64,000 bases of DNA, taken from assembly GCA_966250385.1 (NCBI GenBank), contig CBINHC010000004.1:62001-126000 (forward strand), in the 5' to 3' direction. Positions 25,394 to 34,293 of this stretch are shown piece by piece. The notes below the pieces were generated by a model that worked only from the letters and a program-made list of their open reading frames with translations, did not search any database and was not told where the DNA came from. The stretch comes from DASWTL01 sp966250385. GTDB lineage: Bacteria > Bacteroidota > Bacteroidia > Sphingobacteriales > Sphingobacteriaceae. Position numbers and translations under genes: made by a program. Position 1 is the first letter of the stretch. Each line of letters opens with the position of its first letter.

Positions 25394-25794
25394 TGATCCA
25401 AACACTACGGCATCAGTACCTGGCCATCATTTGGTCCGTGATCGTATTGATCCTTTGTGATATGCCTTTAAGCTCTACGAGTGCGGCGAAGATACCCGTA
25501 TTCCCCGGTTTCGATAAACTGGTGCATACGGGTTTCTTTTTTGTGCTGACCGTCCTGTTGTTCTACGGAAAGATCCATCAACAAAAGAGCTACTCTTTCC
25601 GTATAAGGACCATTCTGGTCATCCTGCTGATCACGGGCTGTCTGGGCGGCGTTATCGAGCTGCTGCAGATGTTCGTTTTCACATACCGGTCAGCCGAATG
25701 GTGGGACCTGTTTGCGGATATGACGGGTGTCGGAATGGGTATATTCAGTTATATTTTCCTGCATAGAACACATCTCAATGAAAAGATCCTTTAA
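25393..25794 (+). CDS. VanZ family membrane protein
   Basis: A 133-residue membrane protein with about four hydrophobic segments and the VanZ-like pattern: FPGFDKLVHTGFFFVLTVLL with a conserved Lys-His pair, then GGVIELLQMFV and WWDLFADMTGVGMG. VanZ-like proteins are widespread; only the original VanZ has a known link (teicoplanin resistance), so function here is unknown. It shares one base with gcvH. Confidence 0.85.
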   Translation: MIQTLRHQYLAIIWSVIVLILCDMPLSSTSAAKIPVFPGFDKLVHTGFFFVLTVLLFYGKIHQQKSYSFRIRTILVILLITGCLGGVIELLQMFVFTYRSAEWWDLFADMTGVGMGIFSYIFLHRTHLNEKIL

Positions 25795-25909
25795 ACTATT
25801 CGTCTGCGCCCTGCTCCTTGCATCGCTCAGCGGCTGCGGAGTCTTTAAAAAAGGCTGTAACTGTCCCAAAGTGAGCAGTCTGAAGCCGACCGGCAGTCTG
25901 AACGGATAG
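25778..25909 (+). CDS. very small lipoprotein (43 aa)
   Basis: An ATG at 25778, inside the last 17 bp of the VanZ-like gene, opens a 43-codon frame: basic start MKRSFK, hydrophobic core, lipobox LSGC with acylated Cys at residue 20, and a short Cys-containing mature part (GVFKKGCNCPKV). The mature peptide is only about 24 residues. Location is inner or outer membrane. The function is unknown. The well-formed lipoprotein signal and the overlap make it a likely real gene. Confidence 0.7.
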   Translation: MKRSFKLFVCALLLASLSGCGVFKKGCNCPKVSSLKPTGSLNG

Positions 25910-25974
25910 CAGCCCTTCCGCGTGTCCTTCAAAGGAAAGGTGTTCAGCTGTTGCAGCAAAACCCGAGCGCATCC

Positions 25975-26910
25975 TTATCGATATTGTGCAGTGAATAGCT
26001 TGTCCAGGAGCGGGGTCCGGGTGACCGTCACCTTCCTGTTGTAATTGATGTCATAGGGCGATCGTTCGATCTTTACAAGGCCGAACCAATTGCAAAAGCA
26101 CTCGAAGAATCTGTGCTCATAGGCATGATGGAATCTCGCAGAGGCGTGGCTTTCAGATTCTTCTGACCGGTAGTCCAGCACTTCCGGGTAGAAGGCACGT
26201 GCATATTTCGAGGAATAAAATTTACAGTCTTCGCCGGCGGCACCATACTTTAAGAACAATACCATCGAATAAGCCCATCCCATCTGACCGTACACCTGAG
26301 GGTCGTGCAGATGGTATAAGTTTCCCCAGTGGAAACGGGTTGTAAAGTAGAGGAACAGTCGGGTAAACCGCTCGTCTGCCGGTGCCTTCAGATATTTTTC
26401 ACCGGACTTCGTCACAGAAAGCGCATTATGCCGCTTTTTTACGATGCCTTCGTCCAGCAGGTACTGCTTTAACGGAAATAAATAGGGTACATGATCTTCC
26501 CGGACGGTTCCTTTTCTTACACTATTGTAATATCTCGAATCAATGAGATTGAGTGAATACAACGCTTCGCAGATCTTTACCGGCAGGTTTCCTGTAACAG
26601 TCAGTTTAAGGTTGCCCGCGGCCAAGATGTCATGAAGTAAAATTTCGGACAACTTGAAAAGAGGAGACTCCTCTACATGGAGCTCCACGTCCTTTTGCAA
26701 GTGCAGTACACTCTCCGGGGAGAAGGGGGCGTGGAGCAGGATGTGCATTTGCCGTGGGCTTAGTCCATCGAAGTCTTCCAATGGCCGGTCGTTGATACGC
26801 CGCTGATATTGGGCCAATAATTCGTTCAATTCCTGTTCCGTCAGGGTTCCTTCTAAGACCTCTGGGTGTTCTGCAATGAACGCTTCGATGATTTCATTGG
26901 GTTTGCTCAT
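25975..26910 (-). CDS. hypothetical protein (311 aa), SEC-C/pRiA4b-ORF3-neighbour type
   Basis: I do not recognise a characterised family. The protein starts MSKPNEIIEAFIAEHPEVLE (ATG at 26910). A section near residues 40-60 (DFDGLSPRQMHILLHAPF) resembles the N-terminal part of uncharacterised bacterial proteins that often carry a SEC-C or pRiA4b ORF-3 domain. The remainder is soluble, with a winged-helix-like stretch near 150-175 (LDEGIVKKRHNALSVTKSGE) and Cys/His-rich C-terminal part (HASARFHHAYEHRFFECFCN). It has no signal peptide and is probably cytosolic. It stands alone, facing the upstream plus-strand genes. Confidence 0.65.
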   Translation of the reverse strand: MSKPNEIIEAFIAEHPEVLEGTLTEQELNELLAQYQRRINDRPLEDFDGLSPRQMHILLHAPFSPESVLHLQKDVELHVEESPLFKLSEILLHDILAAGNLKLTVTGNLPVKICEALYSLNLIDSRYYNSVRKGTVREDHVPYLFPLKQYLLDEGIVKKRHNALSVTKSGEKYLKAPADERFTRLFLYFTTRFHWGNLYHLHDPQVYGQMGWAYSMVLFLKYGAAGEDCKFYSSKYARAFYPEVLDYRSEESESHASARFHHAYEHRFFECFCNWFGLVKIERSPYDINYNRKVTVTRTPLLDKLFTAQYR

Positions 26911-27692
26911 ATGACATGATTGTTGTGTGAAGAAATCGCATCCAGAGGACAAAGCGTTCTGCCGGCGAGGTTCGTCTTTAAGCTCATTTTTAGTAGGGGC
27001 TCTTTTCCGGCACCCTGGAAGCCAAATTTAAAAATTTTAAAGTGCAAATGGCCCGGGCAGGAGCTATTGTTCGCTTGCGGCCGCCAGGAGGCGGGAAAGG
27101 CTACCAGTACCATCGCCCATCGATCTGATTTTACTTCCCCTGGTCCCCGCTTCTTTCCGGGTTGTGGATTTGCTGGTAACCGAAGGGGCATTTCGTTTGC
27201 TGGAGCTTTTTTTCGGGCGGTTACGATGTTTTTGATTCTTCAGTCAGTGCAACTGCAGTATAGCGGCAATGTTCATAGTGGAGTTGCTCGAATTTGGACT
27301 ATTACCCAGCCGTACATTGGCAGTGCTGGTTCTTACCTTCGCCTATTCAACGAAACAACTATGTCAGGCTCTAAACACTTAAATGTACCCGTTTCGGGAC
27401 ATAATCTCAAAACCATACTCGACTAGGGGCCGCCTGAGCTATGCAGAAGGATAAGAGCAAATGTGCCCCTCCAATTTTTAAAAAAAGCAGGCAGGCTTAG
27501 TGGAAATCCTGTTGGCAATATCCCTTCATTGAAAGTGGTTTATGGGATACAGCATTCATCGCTACGCTGCCATTGGGATTTTCGACAAAGTCAGGTAAAT
27601 TCACGTACAGTTAATTTTTAACAATCCTTAACAGAATTTAACAACTTCTCCTGGACCGGAGCTTTATCTTAGTGGCTCAAAAAAACCTCGAG
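26911..27692. other. long intergenic region, no supported gene
   Basis: A gap of about 780 bp between the divergent 311-aa protein gene and the barrel-protein gene. It has GC-rich patches (27040-27200) and long open frames on both strands (for example plus 26920-27426), but their compositions (Gly, Pro, Arg, Ser rich) and lack of any family resemblance argue against coding. The part from about 27600 is AT-rich and probably carries the promoter of the next gene. Confidence 0.5.
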
Positions 27693-30536
27693 ATGAAGCC
27701 ACTATCTTTTCTGTCCGTCGTTGCCTTTCTGTGCTTGTTCAACCCTGCAGGTTCTTCTGCCCAGGTAAAGGGTGAGATCAGCGGCAGGGTCACAGATGCC
27801 AAAACGAAAGAAGCCGTGGAATTTGCCGCTGTAGCGCTGCGTACGCTGACGGATTCGACGGTAGAGGCCACGACCGTAACCGGAAAGGATGGGGGATTCA
27901 GGCTCGGACAGGTTCCAGCAGGTAAATACGATCTGCTGATCTCCTTCGTGGGTTACCGCCCGGTTAAGAAAACACTTTCCATAGAGACCGGAAAATCTTC
28001 CGTAGATCTTGGTACCATTCTGCTTGAACCCGGACTGAACCTTTCACAGGTTACCATTGAAGGCGAAGCAGTACCGGTCACCGTGAAGAAGGATACCGTA
28101 GAGTTCAATGCCGGATCCTTCAAGACACTCCCCAACGCGAGTGCCGAGGACCTGCTGAAGAAGCTGCCGGGGATCGATGTGGATAAGGACGGAAATATCC
28201 AGGCACAGGGTCAGAAAGTGAACAAGGTCCTGGTCGACGGGAAGGAGTTCTTTGGCAATGACCCGAAAGCGGCCACCAAGAACCTTCCGGCCGATGCGAT
28301 TAAAAAGGTCCAGCTGATCGATGATAAGACTGAGTCTTCCAAGAACACCGGGATCGATGACGGCCAGCGCGAAAAGGTACTGAACCTGACGATCAAGGAG
28401 GACAAGAAGAAAGGGTGGTTCGGGAATGCGGCCCTGGCCGGCGGAACCAGTGAGCGATACCTGGGCCAGTTCAATATGAACCATTTCAAGAAGGATATGC
28501 AGCTGTCCGTACTGTTTCTGAGCAACAATGTCAACCAGTCAGGATTCACCTACGAGGATTTGAATAACTTCAGCGGCGGAAATATTTTTGATGCCTTTTC
28601 GAACGGTTCGGGAGGTATCAGTATCAGTATAGGACGGAACGGCAGTACGGATATCAACGGAATGTTCTCCGGTGTCGGAAGCGGCGGACTGATCAATACC
28701 CATTCCGGAGGGATCAACTTTTCCAATACGTTCGGCAGCAGGAAACAGCTGAAATTCAATGCCAGCTATATGACTGTCCTGTCATCGAACGTGATCTCCA
28801 GGGTCTCCGATATTCAGGATCCGCTGAACAATGAACTGCTGTATACCCACCAGTCAGCTGCAGGTAACAACACCAGCAATATTCACCGTCTGAATCTGAA
28901 TTTCGACTACAAGGTCGACAGCCTGACCCGTCTGCAGTTCAATCCGAATCTCTCCCTGTCGGTGAAAGAGACACTCAATAACCAGGACTTTAGTTCGGTG
29001 GATCAGAGCGCTTCGGAGATCAATTCCGGCCTTCAGTATTTTGATCAGGAGGCGGTGAGCCCTTCCTTTGGCGGACAGCTGTCGCTGAACAAGCGGTTCA
29101 GGCAGAATAAAGGATCACTGAACCTTTTCGTCAACGGTAACTACAACAGCTCCGATGTGGATTATATCAACCGGTCGCTGACCCGCTATGTGGTGGACGG
29201 ACAGGCGCAGCAGGACGAGTTTGACCAGCAGACCCGGCAGGACGGTGACCGGAGATTTATCGACGGATCCCTGTCATTCGTAAGGGAGATCAGCAAGGCG
29301 CGAAAGCTAAGCTTGACCGTCCGCAACAATTACCAGCAGACGCAGGAGTCCGCCGGCCAGCTGACCCTGGAGTACAATCCTGTAAACGGCCGCTATGAAA
29401 CGCTGGTCCCCGATTTTACCAACGACTACGACAGCCGGAACTGGCGCAATACGTCTACGGTAGGGTTGTCCAAGGGCGGCGACCAGCTGACCTACAATGT
29501 GAATGCTGCGGTGTCTTACCTCGGGTTGTCCGGCGGGATAAACGGTCTGCAGCAGCAGAACCTCACTGAGCGGACTGCGTGGGCGTTCGTACCAAATGCG
29601 AATCTGAACTTCCGGCAGAAGAATGGCCGGAGCCTGTACATGTGGATGGGCTCGGATGTAACCATGCCTTCCGTTACCAACCTGCAGCCGGTTCTGAACA
29701 ATACGAATCCCCTGTATATCCGGTCGGGTAATCCTGATCTGGAGATGTCCAGGTCCGTAACCGGTAACATCAGTTATAACCGGTTCGATATGAAGACCAA
29801 TAATTACATCAATGTGTACGGATTTTTCAGACGGACCTCGAACGGGTTTTCCACTTCCAGCGTAGTGGATCCTGACAGCCGGGTCCAGACCGTTATTCCG
29901 GTCAACGTGGACGGAAACTACAATGGTAATCTGGGGATCAACATGGGCCGTCCGACCAAAATCAAGGACCTGAGAATCCGGTATGGATTGAGCGGAACCG
30001 TCAACCGGAACGTCAATTTCATTAACGCGCAGCAGAATGATGTACATCGTCTCTCCGGCGGCTTCAACGGCGGCATCAGTTACTCCAGGGACCGGTTCAC
30101 CGTCGGCCTGGATAACAATACTCAGTTCAATGACGTCAGCAACTCCGTACAGCGGCTCTCTGATCAGCAGTACGTCAGTCTGAACAATTTCCTGAACGTA
30201 AGTGTCGAACCCGTCAAGTCGTTCAGGATATTTGCTGACATCAGCCAGACCCTGTACAAAGGAACCAGTTCAAGTACCCTGAACAACAATATCTATCTGC
30301 TGAATGCAGGGATGGAGAAGTTCTTTATGAAGAACCGGCAGCTCAGCCTGGCGGTGACCGGGTTCGACCTGCTGAACCAGAACTCCAATATTCAGCGTTC
30401 CATTGCCGAAACAGGAAGAATCGAGGACTTCCGGACCAACAATCTGAACCGGTACGTTTATTTGAAACTGAACTATAAACTTCAGCGTGTCGGCGGAGAT
30501 GCGCCTCAGACCCCCGGCATCCGGATCCTTCGATAA
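27693..30536 (+). CDS. outer-membrane beta-barrel protein with carboxypeptidase-regulatory-like domain (TonB-receptor-like)
   Basis: A 947-residue exported protein: signal peptide (to about residue 24), a carboxypeptidase-regulatory-like Ig domain (about 26-115; KGEISGRVTDAKTKEAVEFA), a plug-like domain (about 120-235; LPNASAEDLLKKLPGIDVD, then KVLVDGKEFFG), and a long barrel ending near residue 935. This is the plan of Bacteroidota TonB-dependent-receptor-like proteins with the OMP_b-brl_3 barrel. The substrate is unknown and no SusD partner is next to it. feoAB follows 90 bp later but has its own promoter, so a role in iron uptake is only suggested by position. The ATG at 27693 is preferred over a GTG 21 bp upstream. 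Confidence 0.85.
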   Translation: MKPLSFLSVVAFLCLFNPAGSSAQVKGEISGRVTDAKTKEAVEFAAVALRTLTDSTVEATTVTGKDGGFRLGQVPAGKYDLLISFVGYRPVKKTLSIETGKSSVDLGTILLEPGLNLSQVTIEGEAVPVTVKKDTVEFNAGSFKTLPNASAEDLLKKLPGIDVDKDGNIQAQGQKVNKVLVDGKEFFGNDPKAATKNLPADAIKKVQLIDDKTESSKNTGIDDGQREKVLNLTIKEDKKKGWFGNAALAGGTSERYLGQFNMNHFKKDMQLSVLFLSNNVNQSGFTYEDLNNFSGGNIFDAFSNGSGGISISIGRNGSTDINGMFSGVGSGGLINTHSGGINFSNTFGSRKQLKFNASYMTVLSSNVISRVSDIQDPLNNELLYTHQSAAGNNTSNIHRLNLNFDYKVDSLTRLQFNPNLSLSVKETLNNQDFSSVDQSASEINSGLQYFDQEAVSPSFGGQLSLNKRFRQNKGSLNLFVNGNYNSSDVDYINRSLTRYVVDGQAQQDEFDQQTRQDGDRRFIDGSLSFVREISKARKLSLTVRNNYQQTQESAGQLTLEYNPVNGRYETLVPDFTNDYDSRNWRNTSTVGLSKGGDQLTYNVNAAVSYLGLSGGINGLQQQNLTERTAWAFVPNANLNFRQKNGRSLYMWMGSDVTMPSVTNLQPVLNNTNPLYIRSGNPDLEMSRSVTGNISYNRFDMKTNNYINVYGFFRRTSNGFSTSSVVDPDSRVQTVIPVNVDGNYNGNLGINMGRPTKIKDLRIRYGLSGTVNRNVNFINAQQNDVHRLSGGFNGGISYSRDRFTVGLDNNTQFNDVSNSVQRLSDQQYVSLNNFLNVSVEPVKSFRIFADISQTLYKGTSSSTLNNNIYLLNAGMEKFFMKNRQLSLAVTGFDLLNQNSNIQRSIAETGRIEDFRTNNLNRYVYLKLNYKLQRVGGDAPQTPGIRILR

Positions 30537-30574
30537 GATAAAATGACGAAAGTCACAGAAATTAGTGACCTTTT

Positions 30575-30609
30575 CTTATTTGGATTTATTTTAAATAAGA
30601 GTATTTTTG
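30575..30609 (+). promoter_or_regulatory. feoAB promoter with an internal palindrome (candidate metal-regulator site)
   Basis: The -33 TTTG (30579-30582) and an exact -7 TATTTTTG (30602-30609) are 19 bp apart, the Bacteroidota sigma consensus. Between and over them lie inverted arms CTTATTT (30575-30581) and AAATAAG (30593-30599). A repressor bound there would block the promoter; Fur or a DtxR-type protein is the natural candidate for feoAB, but this is inference. Confidence 0.65.
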
Positions 30610-30627
30610 TTTCACTTAACAGGAAAC

Positions 30628-30843
30628 ATGAAGCTTTCTCAACTGCTACCCGGTCAGGCCGGTGTTATAAAAGAATTTACGGATCTGGAAATGTCAGTAA
30701 AACTTATGGAAATGGGTTGCTTGCCTGGAGAGCCAATCGTTGTAGAACGGCTCGCTCCATTGGGTGATCCGATGGCGATCACTGTTTCCGGATACCAGTT
30801 GAGCTTGCGTAAGCACGAAGCTTCAACGATTATTTTACAATAA
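30628..30843 (+). CDS. feoA: ferrous iron transport protein A
   Basis: A 71-residue SH3-like FeoA: MKLSQLLPGQAGVIKEF, then MEMGCLPGEPIVVERLAPLGDPM and a final beta strand. It helps FeoB import Fe(II) from the periplasm. The ATG at 30628 is chosen because it gives the normal family start, 18 bp after the -7 box. feoB starts 4 bp after the stop. Confidence 0.95.
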   Translation: MKLSQLLPGQAGVIKEFTDLEMSVKLMEMGCLPGEPIVVERLAPLGDPMAITVSGYQLSLRKHEASTIILQ

Positions 30844-30847
30844 CGAT

Positions 30848-32965
30848 TTGGTGAACGGGGAATTAAAAGTAGCTCTGGTTGGTAACCCCAATACAGGGAA
30901 GTCCACTCTTTTTAACGTATTAACGGGTTTAAACCAGAAGACTGGAAATTTCCCCGGTGTGACTGTTGACAAGAAAACAGGACATACCCGGCTCCCCGAT
31001 GGCCGAACCGCCCGCATCATCGACCTTCCCGGCACTTACAGTTTATATCCGAAGAGTAAGGACGAAAGCATCGTTTTCCAGGTGCTGGCCGACAAGACCA
31101 ATTCCGTTCATCCTGACCTGGTGATCTTTATCGCCGATGCATCCAATCTGAAACGGAACCTGCTGCTTTATACCCAGGTAGCCGATCTGAAGATCCCGGT
31201 GATCGTGGCCCTGAACATGATGGATCTGGCGAATAAGGCCGGTATGGCGATTGAAGTCGATGAACTGGCCGCCAAGCTCGGCGTTCCCGTCATCCCCATC
31301 AGTGCCAGACGCCAGGACGGCATCGATAAACTGAAAGAAGCGATCTCCTATTCCGGCGTGATCGCCCTGCAGGAAGATACGATCGAAGTGGAAGCACTGG
31401 CCCCCGGGCTGATCGCCCATATCGGCAAGGAACTCCAGATTGACCAGCCCTATACCGCCCTGCAGTTTGCACATCAGCATGAGACCCTGAAGTTTCTGAC
31501 CCAGGAGCAAAGCGACCGGATCGAAGAGCTCGAACAGCTGTATTCCTTCCATTCGTCAAAAGCACAGGCAGCTGAAACGATAGCGCGCTATAACTATATT
31601 AACGATATACTTTTCGATACCGTAAAGACCGGACCGGCCAGCGGCAGCGAAACATTGAGCAATAAGATCGACCGGGTGCTGACCCACCGTGTCGGCGGGT
31701 TCCTGATATTCTTTGCGATCCTGTTCGTGATCTTCCAGGCTATCTTTTCATGGTCGGAATATCCGATGGCCCTCATTGAAAATCTCTTCGTATGGCTCAG
31801 TGAGGCCACCAAAGGGGTATTGCCTCCCGGCGTGTTCACCGACCTGCTGGTCAACGGAATCCTTGCGGGTCTGAGCGGGGTGGTGGTCTTTATACCGCAG
31901 ATCGCCATCCTGTTTGTCTTCATTTCTATTCTGGAGGATACCGGCTATATGGCCCGGGTCACCTTCATGATGGATAAGATCATGCGGAAAGTCGGCCTGA
32001 ACGGAAAATCAGTCGTTCCGATCATCGGCGGTCTGGCCTGTGCCGTGCCGTCGATCATGAGTGCCCGCACGATAGAGAACTGGAAAGACCGGATGATCAC
32101 CATCATGGTCACTCCGCTGGTAAGCTGCTCCGCCCGGTTACCCATTTATACCCTGCTGATCTCATTGATCGTTCCCGATGAGAAATTGTGGGGGATCATC
32201 AACATGCAGGGCCTTGCCCTGATGGGCATGTATGTTCTAAGCATTGTTTCCGCTATCGTGGTCGCATGGATCATGAAAGGACTGATCCGTTCCCGGGAGA
32301 AGGGCTATTTCATCATGGAGCTTCCGGTTTACCGTCTTCCGCGCTGGAATACGGTGCTGCTCAACATGTATGAGAAGGTCCGGACCTTCGTACTGGAGGC
32401 CGGAAAGGTCATCATCGCCATTTCGATCATTCTCTGGGTACTCGCTTCATACGGGCCCGGCGACCGGTTTGAAAAGATTGATCAGCAATACCAGGCACGG
32501 GAATACACCGAACGATATCCGCAGGCTGAGATCGACCGTATGATCTCATCGGCCAAACTCGAAAATTCCTACGCCGGCGTACTGGGTAAAAGCATTGAAC
32601 CGGCGATCCGCCCGCTTGGGTATGACTGGAAGATGGGAATCGCCCTGATAACCTCTTTCGCCGCCCGTGAAGTATTCGTCGGAACAATGGCGACCATCTA
32701 CAGCGTAGAGGGAGACGACAGCCATATGGATACCGTTCGTGACAAGATGCGGTCCGCCCGGGATCCGGAAACAGGTCTTCCTGTATTTACCGTCGCAGTA
32801 GGTTTCTCGTTAATGGTCTTCTACGCGTTCGCCATGCAGTGCATGAGTACGATCGCAGTCGTATTCCGGGAAACCAAGAGCTGGAAATGGCCGGCCATTC
32901 AGATTGCATATATGACCGCCATGGCGTATTTTGCAGCCCTCCTGGTATACCAGCTTCTGAAGTAA
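30848..32965 (+). CDS. feoB: ferrous iron transport protein B
   Basis: A 705-residue inner-membrane Fe(II) transporter. The N-terminal GTPase has G1 GNPNTGKST (residues 12-20), G3 DLPGTYSL (near 59), and G4 NMMD (near 122). The membrane part shows the duplicated Gate motifs (GGLACAVPSIMSARTI with its Cys, and MAREV-like AAREVFVGTM). Start is TTG at 30848 or GTG at 30851. The next gene begins at the base after the stop, so the three genes probably form one transcript. Confidence 0.97.
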   Translation: MVNGELKVALVGNPNTGKSTLFNVLTGLNQKTGNFPGVTVDKKTGHTRLPDGRTARIIDLPGTYSLYPKSKDESIVFQVLADKTNSVHPDLVIFIADASNLKRNLLLYTQVADLKIPVIVALNMMDLANKAGMAIEVDELAAKLGVPVIPISARRQDGIDKLKEAISYSGVIALQEDTIEVEALAPGLIAHIGKELQIDQPYTALQFAHQHETLKFLTQEQSDRIEELEQLYSFHSSKAQAAETIARYNYINDILFDTVKTGPASGSETLSNKIDRVLTHRVGGFLIFFAILFVIFQAIFSWSEYPMALIENLFVWLSEATKGVLPPGVFTDLLVNGILAGLSGVVVFIPQIAILFVFISILEDTGYMARVTFMMDKIMRKVGLNGKSVVPIIGGLACAVPSIMSARTIENWKDRMITIMVTPLVSCSARLPIYTLLISLIVPDEKLWGIINMQGLALMGMYVLSIVSAIVVAWIMKGLIRSREKGYFIMELPVYRLPRWNTVLLNMYEKVRTFVLEAGKVIIAISIILWVLASYGPGDRFEKIDQQYQAREYTERYPQAEIDRMISSAKLENSYAGVLGKSIEPAIRPLGYDWKMGIALITSFAAREVFVGTMATIYSVEGDDSHMDTVRDKMRSARDPETGLPVFTVAVGFSLMVFYAFAMQCMSTIAVVFRETKSWKWPAIQIAYMTAMAYFAALLVYQLLK

Positions 32966-33577
32966 GTGGATAAAGTCAAGGTTCTTGAAAAATACGTGCC
33001 GGCCGATGCAGCGCCGGTGATCTCGCGCTGGATAGACTATTTCCAATGCGAGTTCAAAGTTTCGAAAAGCAGGGACAGTAAGCTGGGCGATTACCGGCCG
33101 CCTTTTCGCGGAAAAGGTCACCGGATCTCCGTCAATTACAACCTCAATCCCTATGCTTTCCTGGTGACGACGGTACATGAGTTTGCGCACCTGCAGACCT
33201 GGAACGAGCATAAGCAGCACGCCCGCCCGCACGGGGAGGAGTGGAAGGAAAACTTCAGGAAAATGATGCGCCCCTTCTTCGACATGAAGGTGTTTCCATC
33301 CGATATCAACAAAGCTATTATTTCGTATCTGAATAATCCGGCGGCATCGAGCTGTTCGGACCTCAATCTGCTACGGGCACTGCAGAAATATGACAAGCGG
33401 GCCGATGACACCGTGACCGTGGAGCGCCTGCCTGACAACTGCCTCTTCCAGATGAAAAACGGCAGGGTATTCCGCAAGGAAGCCCAGATCCGCAAACGGT
33501 ACCGGTGCGTTGAGATCGAGACCGGTCTGGTTTACCTGTTTAATCCGCTGGCCGAAGTGACACAGCTGCAGGCCTGA
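32966..33577 (+). CDS. SprT-like zinc metalloprotease-type protein
   Basis: A 203-residue protein with the SprT signature: HEFAHLQ (HExxH, about residues 71-75) and a downstream third ligand in the ARPHGEEWKENFR segment. The C-terminal part (RYRCVEIETGLVYLF) replaces the usual four-Cys zinc ribbon, with only one Cys visible there. The family includes the DNA-protein crosslink protease Spartan; bacterial SprT is poorly characterised. GTG start directly abuts the feoB stop, suggesting coupling. Confidence 0.85.
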   Translation: MDKVKVLEKYVPADAAPVISRWIDYFQCEFKVSKSRDSKLGDYRPPFRGKGHRISVNYNLNPYAFLVTTVHEFAHLQTWNEHKQHARPHGEEWKENFRKMMRPFFDMKVFPSDINKAIISYLNNPAASSCSDLNLLRALQKYDKRADDTVTVERLPDNCLFQMKNGRVFRKEAQIRKRYRCVEIETGLVYLFNPLAEVTQLQA

Positions 33578-33673
33578 TTGATCGAGTTCATCAGGCATCT
33601 CTAAGCCGCCTTCCCGCCGGCTAATCTTGCAAATTTTTCACTGCCTGAGGCGACTTTTCCAAAGATTGGTTGG

Positions 33674-33681
33674 TAATTTTG
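33674..33681 (+). promoter_or_regulatory. -7 promoter box before the XRE regulator
   Basis: TAATTTTG exactly matches TAnnTTTG, 37 bp before the ATG of the regulator. The -33 element is unclear. Confidence 0.45.
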
Positions 33682-33718
33682 TATCTTTAAATGATATGTC
33701 TTTAAACCAGTAAATATT

Positions 33719-34114
33719 ATGTCAACTCATATCGGTCGAAAGATAAGCCGCCTTCGCGAATTACGTGGATGGAAGCAGGAATCACTTGCGGCTGAGCTCG
33801 GGGTAAGCCAGCAGGCCATATCTAAAATGGAGCAAAGCGAAAAGATCGAGGATGCGCTGTTGGAGCGAATTTCCAAGGCATTGGATATCCCGGTGGAGGG
33901 CATCAAGAACTTTGATGAGAACAGCATCATTCAGAACATTCAAAACAACTATGACCACTCCACTATTAGTGGCGGCCCGGCGGTCAACCTGAATTGCACA
34001 TTTAATCCTTTAGACAAACTCATGGAAGCGATTGAAGAGAATCGAAGGTTATATGAACGGTTACTGGCAAGTGAGCGTGAAAAAATCGAGTGGCTGCAAG
34101 GTAAAAAGGGCTGA
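33719..34114 (+). CDS. XRE-family transcriptional regulator
   Basis: A 131-residue protein with an N-terminal Cro/C1-type helix-turn-helix (about residues 5-60; LRELRGWKQESLAAELGVSQ then QAISKMEQSE). A linker with polar residues (NIQNNYDHSTISGG) leads to a short C-terminal helix (about 98-128; IEENRRLYERLLASEREKIE) suited to dimerisation. This arrangement is common in Bacteroidota stand-alone regulators. No partner toxin gene is adjacent. The target is unknown. Confidence 0.85.
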   Translation: MSTHIGRKISRLRELRGWKQESLAAELGVSQQAISKMEQSEKIEDALLERISKALDIPVEGIKNFDENSIIQNIQNNYDHSTISGGPAVNLNCTFNPLDKLMEAIEENRRLYERLLASEREKIEWLQGKKG

Positions 34115-34293
34115 GCTTCCTGGTGAATGAACTGAAATCAATTCGGTCTTATCAGTCACAGGCCATACAATCGTTTTCCCGCTTCCCACGAATGAATCCT
34201 TGATAAGCGTATCGCGCTTAGCGTAAAATATGCTTGAATTCGCGGTTGTGTATTAAGGATACCGCTGCAATATTCAAGCTGAACATTTTCTGA

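Noticed and set aside
26920..27426. 168-codon plus-strand frame in the large gap
   Set aside because: No recognisable motif, low-complexity composition, an opposite frame over the same DNA, and no promoter or spacing that fits a gene.
29307..30047. 246-codon minus-strand frame opposite the barrel-protein gene
   Set aside because: Antisense shadow; Val/His/Arg-rich translation and no motif.
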